DNA of 24,321 nucleotides from JBNKZU01 sp050301795. Lineage in GTDB: Bacteria; Pseudomonadota; Gammaproteobacteria; Thiohalomonadales; Thiohalomonadaceae. The position numbers and the translations under genes are program-made. Below are positions 15,284-22,656 of the stretch, piece by piece. The notes under the pieces are model-generated. The model was given only the letters and a program-made list of their open reading frames with translations, did no database searches and was not told where the DNA came from. Positions within the stretch are counted from its first letter, which is position 1. The number at the start of each line of letters is the position of its first letter. The DNA lies in the NCBI GenBank assembly GCA_050301795.1, contig JBNKZU010000044.1:1-24321 (forward strand), written 5' to 3'.

Positions 15284-16361
15284 GAGGCTCCGGGAAATCA
15301 AGATTTTTCAGATAGCGGTTGATTGCATCCATACGGCAGTTAATACGGCAGTTACTGATATCCAGTTCGTTTTTTATGTAGCTAAAATTTGTATGCCTCA
15401 ACTCTCCTTGCCATAGAGATTTAAAACTGTTTTGATTAAGGTCTCCATAACAAAAAGTATCGTTTCCAAGAAAAGCACTACAACCGTAGAGATCACCTGA
15501 AGACATGATATATGCCCAGAAAAATGGAGTTGCATAACAGCGCTCATAACTTCTGGTGTTTTCTTCTAGATTTGCCATTGTTTGTTTGCGGTATACCACA
15601 CTAAAGTTTTTATTATTGAGTGTGGTTAATTGTTCTTCAAGAAAGTTATATTGCTCATAGGTTAATCCTTCGTATATATGAGATAGGCCGTAAAGGCTTT
15701 GGGTATATGGTTTTACAACCAGATAGTCAACACCAATCTCTTTTAATATTTTGGCAAGTATAATCACTTCATCAACATTCTCAGGAAGAAGCAGGATCTG
15801 TCCTCCTATAGTACAGTTGGATCCTTGCCTTTCTCGACTTTCGATGGCTAAACGAAAGTTGTTGAGAACAAGATCAAAATCACCTTCTCTGGTTTGATGA
15901 ATTCGAGCATAATTTTTTGAGGTACCAGCATTAATACTGGTTTTGATCCACGAACAGTTTCTTACAAATGAATCAGTATTTTTCTTTGTAAATGGAACCA
16001 TATTGGTTGTTAGTGAGCTATCAATTCCTACAGCACTGCAATGCTCAAGAATATCAGGCAAAGGTTTCCATAACGCAGGTTCACCTTCGCCGGCAAACAT
16101 GACACTTTTTATTCCTAATCCAGACATTTCTGTTAAACGGCTCTGTAACATCTTCTCATCAAGGCTACGTGTTTTATATCCTAAATAGTCAACTGAACAG
16201 AATGTACAGCGATGGTTACATGCGCCAATCGGGGATATTTCAACATAAATTGGATAGAGGTGTTTGGCCTTTTCCCAATCATCCTTTGCATCTAACCACT
16301 GAGCCACTCGTTCAGGATGATATATTAGCTTATGGCTATCAATATTATGTTGGTCGCTCAT
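15267..16361 (-). CDS. Radical SAM protein with C-terminal cysteine-rich (SPASM-like) region
   Basis: The 364-residue protein carries CNHRCTFC at residues 48-55, the CxxxCxxC motif that binds the radical-SAM 4Fe-4S cluster, followed by the SAM-binding GEGEPALWKPL. The C-terminal third has several more cysteines: RCYATPFFW, LYGCSAF, DTFCYG and ISNCRINCRMD. The spacing resembles a SPASM or twitch domain that could hold an auxiliary cluster. SPASM-type members modify peptides, but relatives in glycan and aminoglycoside clusters act on sugars, as epimerases or dehydratases. The position between sugar enzymes argues for a sugar substrate here; this is inference. It overlaps the upstream SDR gene by ATGA and the next gene by 17 bases. 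Confidence 0.85.
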   Translation of the reverse strand: MSDQHNIDSHKLIYHPERVAQWLDAKDDWEKAKHLYPIYVEISPIGACNHRCTFCSVDYLGYKTRSLDEKMLQSRLTEMSGLGIKSVMFAGEGEPALWKPLPDILEHCSAVGIDSSLTTNMVPFTKKNTDSFVRNCSWIKTSINAGTSKNYARIHQTREGDFDLVLNNFRLAIESRERQGSNCTIGGQILLLPENVDEVIILAKILKEIGVDYLVVKPYTQSLYGLSHIYEGLTYEQYNFLEEQLTTLNNKNFSVVYRKQTMANLEENTRSYERCYATPFFWAYIMSSGDLYGCSAFLGNDTFCYGDLNQNSFKSLWQGELRHTNFSYIKNELDISNCRINCRMDAINRYLKNLDFPEPHVNFI

Positions 16362-17191
16362 GAGTGTTCACTTGGTTGCTGAAAGTTTTGCCGATTTTGG
16401 CACCATTGTTTTAATTCTGAGTATAAGTTACCAGAATCAAAGCCATAATTGCATATTGCCTTATCAATGGAGAGATTAAAAAAAGGCGTATAATCCCCTG
16501 TATCGTGAATAATTGAATTTGATAGTAACTGTTTACGCACGAACTCCAAAATAGATATTAAGGTTAATTCACGTGGTGCTGCTAGGTTAATTATATCATG
16601 CCCATCTTTTAGTTTTACGTTCACAAGAAATTTGGCGAGTACAGGTAGTGGAAGACAATGGTTGAAAATACGTTGACCATTCTGTATCTCTATTTCGCGA
16701 TTGTTTTGTAATAAATTAAAAGTACGACTAATAAAGTTACTGTTTTTTCGTAATTCCAGTACGCCTGGTATACGTAAGCAGAGGCTATTGATATCGGTTG
16801 ATGATGCAAGCAATCTTTCTCCAAACAGTTTAGATACAGCATATAGATTACTAGTGTCTATTGGTGAACTTTCGTTAACACTTTCACTATCTGCCTGTCC
16901 ATATACTGATGCAGAAGAAAAGAAAATAAATTCTTTTATTCTAAGACGAGTACATGTATTTATTACATCACTTAGATAATTAATGTTAGAACAGATTAAT
17001 TTGTTAGGTGGAGTAATTGATGTTCGTGCGGCGAGATGTATTAAACGACCTGGGGAGCCATATTTCTCAGGATTGGCACAGTATTTTTCATATCCCATGA
17101 CAGGAATACCTAACTGTTCGAAGTGAGTATTAATAAAAGAACCAATTTCTCCTCGTTCACCAGTTAAAAGAGTTAATGATTTATCTGACAT
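16358..17191 (-). CDS. NAD(P)-dependent sugar epimerase/reductase (extended SDR)
   Basis: This 277-residue short-chain dehydrogenase of the sugar-nucleotide epimerase type has the dinucleotide-binding TGERGEIG at residues 10-17, the LIHLAARTS segment, FFSSASVYG, and the catalytic pair in YAVSK at residues 117-121. Members reduce keto groups or epimerise carbons of nucleotide sugars. The overall length is at the short end of the family and fits a 4-ketoreductase. The ATG at 17191 is preferred over a TTG at 17197, with AAGGGA upstream. It lies two bases after the E1 beta stop and overlaps the radical SAM start by ATGA. The substrate is probably the product of the enzymes encoded upstream in the same operon. 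Confidence 0.85.
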   Translation of the reverse strand: MSDKSLTLLTGERGEIGSFINTHFEQLGIPVMGYEKYCANPEKYGSPGRLIHLAARTSITPPNKLICSNINYLSDVINTCTRLRIKEFIFFSSASVYGQADSESVNESSPIDTSNLYAVSKLFGERLLASSTDINSLCLRIPGVLELRKNSNFISRTFNLLQNNREIEIQNGQRIFNHCLPLPVLAKFLVNVKLKDGHDIINLAAPRELTLISILEFVRKQLLSNSIIHDTGDYTPFFNLSIDKAICNYGFDSGNLYSELKQWCQNRQNFQQPSEHS

Positions 17192-17193
17192 GA

Positions 17194-18252
17194 TCAAAAT
17201 GGTCCCTTAAACCAATTACCGGGTATATCAGGAGGGTTTCTGCGTGCTTTTATTAGTGGTGATGTATCAATATGTTTACCAAGTAGTTTTGCCACAGCAT
17301 CTGCGATTTGTTCAGCTCTTGGGTAGTAATCACGAGTTAAAGCATGACTAGTCGGGGTAGGTATATCTGGCAGAGCTATGCGAGCAGGGGGGTGTTTTAG
17401 TTCGTGAAAACAGTTTTCACAAACTTTAGCGACGACTTCTGCAGCGATGGATCCTGTTAAATGGGCACTATCAGCGACTAGTAGTGAACCAGTTTTGCGT
17501 ACTGACTTAATGATTGAAGACCAGTCAATCGGATTAATAGACCGGAGATCAATATGTTCACAGTGGATATTGTGCTCTCGAAGATATTTACATGCATGCA
17601 TGGATTCAACTGTCAAAAAGGAGGTTGAGACGAGCGTTAAATCTCTTCCTTCTGATAATATACGACATTGTTCAAGAGGTAATCTGTATGGGATTTCAGG
17701 GACATTCTCAGTGGTGGCATGTAACCATCGGTGTTCAATAAAAATTACAGGATTAGGATCTAGAATAGCCGCTATCAGCATTCCCTTGGCATCACGAGGG
17801 TTAGTTGGCATCACTACTTTTAAGCCGGGAATATGTCCTAGCCATGAATGTAAGCTCTGAGAATGGGTAGGACCTTGTCCCCAGCCTTGTCCAACAATAA
17901 GCCGGATAGTAATTGGAACTGAATTACGTCCTCCAAACATATAATGCCATTTTGCTGCATTATTGATTAATTGATCCATTGCCAGCAAAAAAAAATCAAA
18001 TCTCTGGTGTACCATTATTACAGGATTTCCATTCAGTGCTGCTCCAATAGCTACTCCTGTCATGCCATTTTCAGAAGTAGGCATATCAAAAACTCGGTCA
18101 GAGCCAAAAAATTCTTTTAATCCTGCAGTAGTTCCAAAAATTCTCATTGGATCATCTACACCCAGCCCAAAGCAAAGTAATTTTGGTTCCTTTAGCATTA
18201 TCTGGTGTAATGCTTCGTTAATTGCTTCGGAATAGCTTAGAGTTCGGCCCAT
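17194..18252 (-). CDS. 2-oxoacid dehydrogenase E1 beta-like subunit
   Basis: This is a 352-residue beta subunit of a two-chain thiamine diphosphate (ThDP) enzyme. Family landmarks are YSEAINEALHQIM, the activating glutamate in PTSENGMTGVAIGAAL (Glu-61), FFLLAMDQLINNAAKWHYMFGG, the loop GQGWGQGPTHSQSLHSW, PGLKVVMPTNPRDAKGML, and DPNPVIFIEHRWL. In pyruvate and acetoin dehydrogenases this subunit completes the ThDP site with E1 alpha and passes an acyl group to lipoyl E2. Neither E2 nor E3 is encoded here, so another acceptor is likely. The start overlaps the E1 alpha gene by 16 bases, which favours equal synthesis. The C-terminal tail after residue 325 (RRNPPDIPGNWFKGPF) is not a part I recognise from standard E1 beta. 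Confidence 0.9.
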   Translation of the reverse strand: MGRTLSYSEAINEALHQIMLKEPKLLCFGLGVDDPMRIFGTTAGLKEFFGSDRVFDMPTSENGMTGVAIGAALNGNPVIMVHQRFDFFLLAMDQLINNAAKWHYMFGGRNSVPITIRLIVGQGWGQGPTHSQSLHSWLGHIPGLKVVMPTNPRDAKGMLIAAILDPNPVIFIEHRWLHATTENVPEIPYRLPLEQCRILSEGRDLTLVSTSFLTVESMHACKYLREHNIHCEHIDLRSINPIDWSSIIKSVRKTGSLLVADSAHLTGSIAAEVVAKVCENCFHELKHPPARIALPDIPTPTSHALTRDYYPRAEQIADAVAKLLGKHIDTSPLIKARRNPPDIPGNWFKGPF

Positions 18253-19238
18253 TGAATATCGTCTCGTTCAACTGAGTTTTTGTAGATATCGGTGTCTAAC
18301 TTATCTTTATTTGGAAATGGAGAATTATGAGCAAAAATAAAAGCTTCATTAATCTCACTGTTAATCTCTTCAAGCATTTTAGACAGATGTTTATCATTAA
18401 GTTGTTGACTGTTTAGCAATGAGTTTTGTAAATATTTAACCGGATCTCGATCCTGCCATTTTTGATATTCTTTTTCAGTTCGGTAAGGAAGATGGTTATC
18501 AAAGTTAGGGCCGCAGTGCTCTCTCCAGCGATATGTTGAGATTTCAATAAATTGTGGTCCTTTACCTTTACGGATAGAATCAATTGATTGCTGGCAAAGT
18601 TCATGTAGTTCCATTACATCGTTTCCATCGTAACCAAATCCAGATATACCGATCGCTTTAACCATATCTACAATCTTCCGTCCTGCTGGCTGCCGAACTG
18701 AAAGTGGGGAATAGACTGAGTAGAGATTGTTTTCGCAGACAATTAAAAGAGGTAGTTTTTTTACAGCAGCAAAATTGACTGTTTCATAAAAAACACCTTC
18801 CTCAGTAGCACCGTCACCTACAAATAGACAGGCGATATCATGTTTTTTTTGTTGCTGCAATGAGAGTGCCAGCCCAGCGCCTAACGGTATAGTTCCTCCA
18901 ACAATAGCAGTGCTTCCCATAAAGCCAACTGACTGGTCGATCAAATGCATCGAACCGCCTTTACCACTACTACAACCATCTGATTTGCCATAAAGTTCAG
19001 CGATAAGGCTTTTAAGACTGCCACCTTTGGCCAAGTAGTGGGCATGTGCTCTATGAGTACTTACTGCAAGATCCGAATGTGTCAAAGAGTCACAGACTGC
19101 TACAGCATTAGCTTCCTGACCTATGGATAGATGTGTTGGACAACGCATCTCCTGTTCAGAATAGCGATTAGCAATTGCTTCTTCTACTAGTCGTATCCTT
19201 AACATTTGATAAAAAAGATCTTTTGATTTTAAAGACAT
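18237..19238 (-). CDS. 2-oxoacid dehydrogenase E1 alpha-like subunit (ThDP-dependent)
   Basis: This 333-residue alpha subunit binds the ThDP diphosphate. Motifs: PTHLSIGQEANAV, the conserved STHRAHAHYLAKGG (His-62, Arg-63), GKGGSMHL, and GDGATEEG with Asn-Asn at 170-171, which together make the GDG-X(26)-NN cofactor motif. TYRWREHCGPNFDNH (from about residue 235) replaces the usual GHSMSDP-type loop, so it belongs to a divergent subgroup. The histidine pattern is that of E1 alpha and not transketolase, so a 2-oxoacid such as pyruvate is the likely donor. It forms the enzyme together with the beta subunit encoded next. No E2 or E3 is present. Its role in a sugar locus is unexplained. Confidence 0.9.
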   Translation of the reverse strand: MSLKSKDLFYQMLRIRLVEEAIANRYSEQEMRCPTHLSIGQEANAVAVCDSLTHSDLAVSTHRAHAHYLAKGGSLKSLIAELYGKSDGCSSGKGGSMHLIDQSVGFMGSTAIVGGTIPLGAGLALSLQQQKKHDIACLFVGDGATEEGVFYETVNFAAVKKLPLLIVCENNLYSVYSPLSVRQPAGRKIVDMVKAIGISGFGYDGNDVMELHELCQQSIDSIRKGKGPQFIEISTYRWREHCGPNFDNHLPYRTEKEYQKWQDRDPVKYLQNSLLNSQQLNDKHLSKMLEEINSEINEAFIFAHNSPFPNKDKLDTDIYKNSVERDDIQWAEL

Positions 19239-19255
19239 TTTAAAAATTATATCAC

Positions 19256-20266
19256 TTAGATCTTATGTACATAGACTGGTTCAATTGCAGAGATTTCTTC
19301 CCAGTTTTCATTTATCCAGGAAATAGTATCCCGGATCCCATCAATAAGTTGACGCCGCGGTCTCCAATTAAGTTCATTATTAATTTTATTGCAATTAAGG
19401 ATGTATGCATCATCTTTACCAGGACGATCATCTGTGATTGATACCAGTTCTTCAAAATCAGCATTCATTTCTTTACAGATTAAATGTATTAGCTCTCGAA
19501 TCGAAATAAGTTTGTCTGTTGCAAGATGATATATATGACCGGATAAGCCATGTTGGACAATAGAAAGAGTTGCTTCTACTACATCGCTAATATGGATAAA
19601 TGAGCGTTTTGAATATCCACCGCCATGTAAAGGTAGTTTTTTGCCTTTTTTAATTGCCAGAATGGTTTTGGGTACAATTCGGTATAGTTGTTGGCTAGGA
19701 CCAAATACGTTTGCTGCACGAGTTGTTACAACTGGAAAATCATATTGTTTGTAATATGCACTAAGGCTCATATCACACGCTGCTTTGGAAACGGCATAAG
19801 GAGTGGAGGGGTTATATGGAGTCGCTTCATCAACCTCACCTGAACAGGAGCCATAGACCTCAGGAGTGGAAACTTGTACATATCTTTTTAGAAAACTCAT
19901 GTTTCGGATATGCTCATGCAGCATAACATGGGCAACAAGATTAGTCTGAAACCACTGTTCTGGATGTAACCAGCTTTCTGCCACCATACCTTGAGCGGCA
20001 AAATTAACAATATAAGCGGGACGAAATGACACAATAACAGCAATTAACTCATCCAGGTCATTATTAATATCCAGTTGATGAAATTGGAAGCGTTCGATGA
20101 GAATTTGTGGTGGCTGCTTTTTATATGGTAGAAAAGTACTAGAAAGTTCCTGGGAACGGCTTACAGCGGTCACAAAAAAGCCACTGTTTAGTGCATGGTC
20201 AATTAGATGAGCACCTGAAAAAGAGTTACTACCTATAATCAGGATTCGCTTTTGCTCAACTGTCAT
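19256..20266 (-). CDS. NAD-dependent sugar-nucleotide 4,6-dehydratase/epimerase (extended SDR)
   Basis: The 336-residue protein looks like dTDP-glucose or GDP-mannose 4,6-dehydratases. It has a modified Rossmann motif IIGSNSFSGAHLIDHAL (from residue 9), NFAAQGMVAESW, STPEVYG at residues 133-139 and the catalytic YAVSK at 157-161. RAANVFGPSQQLYRIVPK, RSFIHISDVVEATL and DDRPGKDDAYILN (from about 279), typical of RmlB-like enzymes, follow. The Asp of the usual T-D-E catalytic trio of RmlB is Pro-135, while Glu-136 is kept; dehydratase versus epimerase activity is therefore open. It overlaps the SIS gene by ATGA and precedes E1 alpha by 17 bases. A 4-keto product would be a natural acceptor for later steps in the operon. 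Confidence 0.87.
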   Translation of the reverse strand: MTVEQKRILIIGSNSFSGAHLIDHALNSGFFVTAVSRSQELSSTFLPYKKQPPQILIERFQFHQLDINNDLDELIAVIVSFRPAYIVNFAAQGMVAESWLHPEQWFQTNLVAHVMLHEHIRNMSFLKRYVQVSTPEVYGSCSGEVDEATPYNPSTPYAVSKAACDMSLSAYYKQYDFPVVTTRAANVFGPSQQLYRIVPKTILAIKKGKKLPLHGGGYSKRSFIHISDVVEATLSIVQHGLSGHIYHLATDKLISIRELIHLICKEMNADFEELVSITDDRPGKDDAYILNCNKINNELNWRPRRQLIDGIRDTISWINENWEEISAIEPVYVHKI

Positions 20267-20847
20267 TTGGTATTATCTGCCTCTCCACGTCCATTTGTTG
20301 CTAACCATTGCATAAGCATATGACCTACTACCTGTTGGCAATTTTCAGCAATTTGCATATCGTTAATAGCGAAGTGGATGATATTATCAGCCATACTTAA
20401 CGCTTTGCCGCCAGAGTAGCCTAATATGGCATGACTTCGTATATTTAGCTTTTTCGCCACTTCTAGTGCAGCTAGTATATTTGGTGAGTTACCACTCCCT
20501 GATAATACTATGAGCAGGTCACCCGCATCAGCTAATATTTTTAACTGTTGGGAAAATATATGTTCATAACTAACATCATTAGCAAAACAGGTTATAACTG
20601 CCTGGTTTGCAGGTAGTGAGTGAACACGTAAGCCAATACCACTTTTTCCAGCAGCTCCATACATTAAATCATTTGCAATGTGGATTGCGTTTGCAGCACT
20701 TCCACCATTACCGCAGATGAAAACCTGCTTATTATGTGCCCATGCATTTTGTAATTCTTTACCTAGCTGAGCTACAGGGAACCAGTCCTGAGTTTCAAGT
20801 ACATTTTGTAGTTTTGAAGAATAGTTTTTATAGTGAGAATTTAGCAT
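20263..20847 (-). CDS. SIS-domain sugar-phosphate isomerase, GmhA-like
   Basis: First gene of the minus-strand operon. The 194-residue single SIS domain has VFICGNGGSAANAIHIANDL (residues 42-61) and VLSGSGNSPNILAALEVAKK (114-133), the phosphosugar-binding Ser-rich loops of phosphoheptose isomerase GmhA (sedoheptulose 7-phosphate to heptose 7-phosphate). His-176 in VVGHMLMQWL aligns with the catalytic histidine of E. coli GmhA. The catalytic Glu of HFAEEL is replaced by Asp-60 in HIANDL, a change I believe also occurs in GmhA homologues of other sugar clusters. With the kinase and nucleotidyltransferase domains encoded downstream, it makes a heptose-type pathway plausible. AGGAG lies 14 bases before the ATG. 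Confidence 0.88.
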   Translation of the reverse strand: MLNSHYKNYSSKLQNVLETQDWFPVAQLGKELQNAWAHNKQVFICGNGGSAANAIHIANDLMYGAAGKSGIGLRVHSLPANQAVITCFANDVSYEHIFSQQLKILADAGDLLIVLSGSGNSPNILAALEVAKKLNIRSHAILGYSGGKALSMADNIIHFAINDMQIAENCQQVVGHMLMQWLATNGRGEADNTK

Positions 20848-20861
20848 TTTATGTTAAGTTA

Positions 20862-20875
20862 CTCCTTAATAGGAG
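20862..20875. repeat. Palindromic ribosome-binding sequence shared by the divergent genes
   Basis: CTCCTTAATAGGAG is a 5-bp inverted repeat around TAAT that gives AGGAG on both strands. On each strand AGGAG ends exactly 14 bases before an ATG (20847 minus, 20890 plus). For the minus gene it is the probable ribosome-binding site. Confidence 0.6.
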
Positions 20876-20879
20876 AAAA

Positions 20880-20908
20880 ACAATAGCAAATGTCTATATC
20901 TGATTCAA
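20880..20908 (-). promoter_or_regulatory. Predicted promoter of the minus-strand sugar operon
   Basis: On the minus strand TTGAAT (20908-20903), a 17-base spacer and TATTGT (20885-20880) with an extended TGC just before the -10 box. The predicted start is near 20873, followed by AGGAG (20866-20862). It lies inside the longest possible reading frame of the divergent methyltransferase gene, which favours a downstream start for that gene. Confidence 0.5.
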
Positions 20909-20958
20909 TCCATTGTAAAAACAACGATTTTATATCATCGGAGATAAGTAAGGGTTCT

Positions 20959-21618
20959 ATGGGTACTGAAATTAATTTAATGGCTAACTATCCTCAAACA
21001 AAACGGGATTTAACCAAAAGAGTTGAGGAAAAAAGTGAAGAAGACCGTCGTATAGCGCGTCAATTTGGTAAGGAGTTTTTTGACGGGGATCGTAAAACAG
21101 GTTATGGGGGCTATCATTACAACCCACGTTTCTGGCAACCGGTAGTGCCGGACTTTCAGAAACATTATGGGCTTGGACCGGGCAGTCGTATTCTGGATGT
21201 AGGTTGTGGTAAAGGATTTATGTTGCATGATTTCAGGGAATTAATTCCAGATATTGAGGTGGTTGGTATTGATATCTCACAATATGCCATTGATAACGGT
21301 AAAGAAGAGGTAAGGCCATTTTTGCAGGTTGCCGATGCTAAAGAGCTTCCATTCGAAGACAACTCATTTGATCTGGTTATCTCCGTTACCACCGTTCACA
21401 ACCTTGTGCGTGATGAATGTAAGCAAGCACTTCAGGAAATTGAGCGGGTAAGTCGTGGAAATAGCTTTATCACTGTTGATGCCTATCGTGATGATGAAGA
21501 AAAAACTCGTATGGATGCCTGGAACCTTACCGCACTGACCTACATGCACGTTGATGAATGGAAATCATTTTTTGATGAAGCGGGTTATAGCGGTGACTAT
21601 TACTGGTTCATTCCATAA
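20959..21618 (+). CDS. Class I SAM-dependent methyltransferase
   Basis: The protein has the class I Rossmann methyltransferase motifs: RILDVGCGKGFMLHDF (motif I), EVVGIDISQYAID with the acidic end of strand 2, VADAKELPFEDNSFDLVIS, and the later LQEIERVSRG. The preceding TGYGGYHYNPRFWQPVVPDF region resembles methyltransferases found in polysaccharide clusters, so an O-methyl group on a glycan is a reasonable guess. The frame is open from 20890, but the first 23 codons are AT-rich and overlap a predicted minus-strand promoter. The ATG at 20959 has AAGGG four bases before it, and ATG at 20980 (MANYPQTKRDL) is also possible. It starts the plus-strand group and is followed two bases later by the dehydrogenase. 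Confidence 0.85.
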   Translation: MGTEINLMANYPQTKRDLTKRVEEKSEEDRRIARQFGKEFFDGDRKTGYGGYHYNPRFWQPVVPDFQKHYGLGPGSRILDVGCGKGFMLHDFRELIPDIEVVGIDISQYAIDNGKEEVRPFLQVADAKELPFEDNSFDLVISVTTVHNLVRDECKQALQEIERVSRGNSFITVDAYRDDEEKTRMDAWNLTALTYMHVDEWKSFFDEAGYSGDYYWFIP

Positions 21619-21620
21619 TT

Positions 21621-22655
21621 ATGAAAGCAGCCGTTTTAGTACAGACAGGTCAGCCCCTAGAAGTGATGGATGGTATCGAATTACCCGCCCTGGAAACGGG
21701 TCAGGTTCTGACACGTATTCACTATACGGGGGTATGTCATAGTCAATTGATGGAAGTTTCAGGTAAACGTGGTGATGATCCATGGTTACCACACCTTCTT
21801 GGGCATGAGGCAAGCGCAACAGTCGTTGATATTGGGCCTGGTGTTACAAAAGTTAAACCAGGTGATCCGGTAGTATTAACATGGATTAAAAGTAAAGGCC
21901 TGCAGGCATCTGGTGCAAAGTACCAGTGCGGGGAATTAACTATAAATTCAGGTGCTGTAACTACATTCAATGAATACTCTGTTGTTAGTGAAAACCGCTG
22001 TGTAGCAATACCAAAAGATATCCCTCTTGATATAGCCAGTCTCTTTGGATGTGCTGTAATGACTGGGGCAGGTATCGTTACAAATACCCTCAAACCCCCA
22101 GCAGGTAGTAGTCTTGTGGTATATGGTGTTGGAGGGATTGGGCTTAGCGCATTAATGGCAGCAAAGGTTCATCAATGTAATCCTATAATTGCTGTGGATG
22201 TCTCAGATGATAAGTTGAAACAGGCTACAGAATTCGGAGCCACTCACACAGTTAATGCAAAAAATGAAGATCCTGTTGCGGCGATACGAGTTCTTACTAA
22301 TGATCTCGGTACAGAGTTTGCAGTGGAATCAGCTGGTTTGGCTCACACCATTGAGCAGGCTTTTAACTCTGTAAGGAAGGGTGGTGGATATTGTGTGTTT
22401 GCTAGTCATCCGGCATCTGGAGAAAAGGTGTGTCTTGATCCGTTTGATATGATTTGTGGTAAACGGATTGAAGGGAGTTGGGGAGGAGACAGTAATCCTG
22501 ATGAAGACATTCCGCTATATGCTGAACTCTATCTTCAGGGAAAAATGCCGCTGGAAAAACTTATTACCCACCGTTACAGCCTGGATCAGATCAACAAAGC
22601 CCTTGAAGACATGAAAGCCAACCTTGTAGGTCGTGCTCTGCTTAAGGTGTCTTAG
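21621..22655 (+). CDS. Zinc-type alcohol dehydrogenase family (MDR) protein
   Basis: This 344-residue medium-chain dehydrogenase/reductase has a catalytic-zinc site suggested by GVCHSQL (Cys-38/His-39 region) and LLGHEASATV (GHE). Its NAD(P)-binding motif is VVYGVGGIGLSALMAAK with the acidic IAVDVSDDK, which favours NAD. The four-cysteine structural-zinc loop of classical enzymes is missing: the segment LTWIKSKGLQASGAKYQCGE has a single cysteine. This resembles a subfamily seen in polysaccharide and secondary-metabolite loci. The substrate is unknown; an alcohol or keto group on a sugar or on a two-carbon side chain is possible. It sits two bases after the methyltransferase and one base before the probable start of the next gene. 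Confidence 0.87.
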   Translation: MKAAVLVQTGQPLEVMDGIELPALETGQVLTRIHYTGVCHSQLMEVSGKRGDDPWLPHLLGHEASATVVDIGPGVTKVKPGDPVVLTWIKSKGLQASGAKYQCGELTINSGAVTTFNEYSVVSENRCVAIPKDIPLDIASLFGCAVMTGAGIVTNTLKPPAGSSLVVYGVGGIGLSALMAAKVHQCNPIIAVDVSDDKLKQATEFGATHTVNAKNEDPVAAIRVLTNDLGTEFAVESAGLAHTIEQAFNSVRKGGGYCVFASHPASGEKVCLDPFDMICGKRIEGSWGGDSNPDEDIPLYAELYLQGKMPLEKLITHRYSLDQINKALEDMKANLVGRALLKVS

Positions 22656-22656
22656 A

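Noticed and set aside
17447..17860. 137-codon plus-strand frame inside the E1 beta gene
   Set aside because: It is antisense to conserved E1 beta motifs, with no ribosome-binding site or family features.
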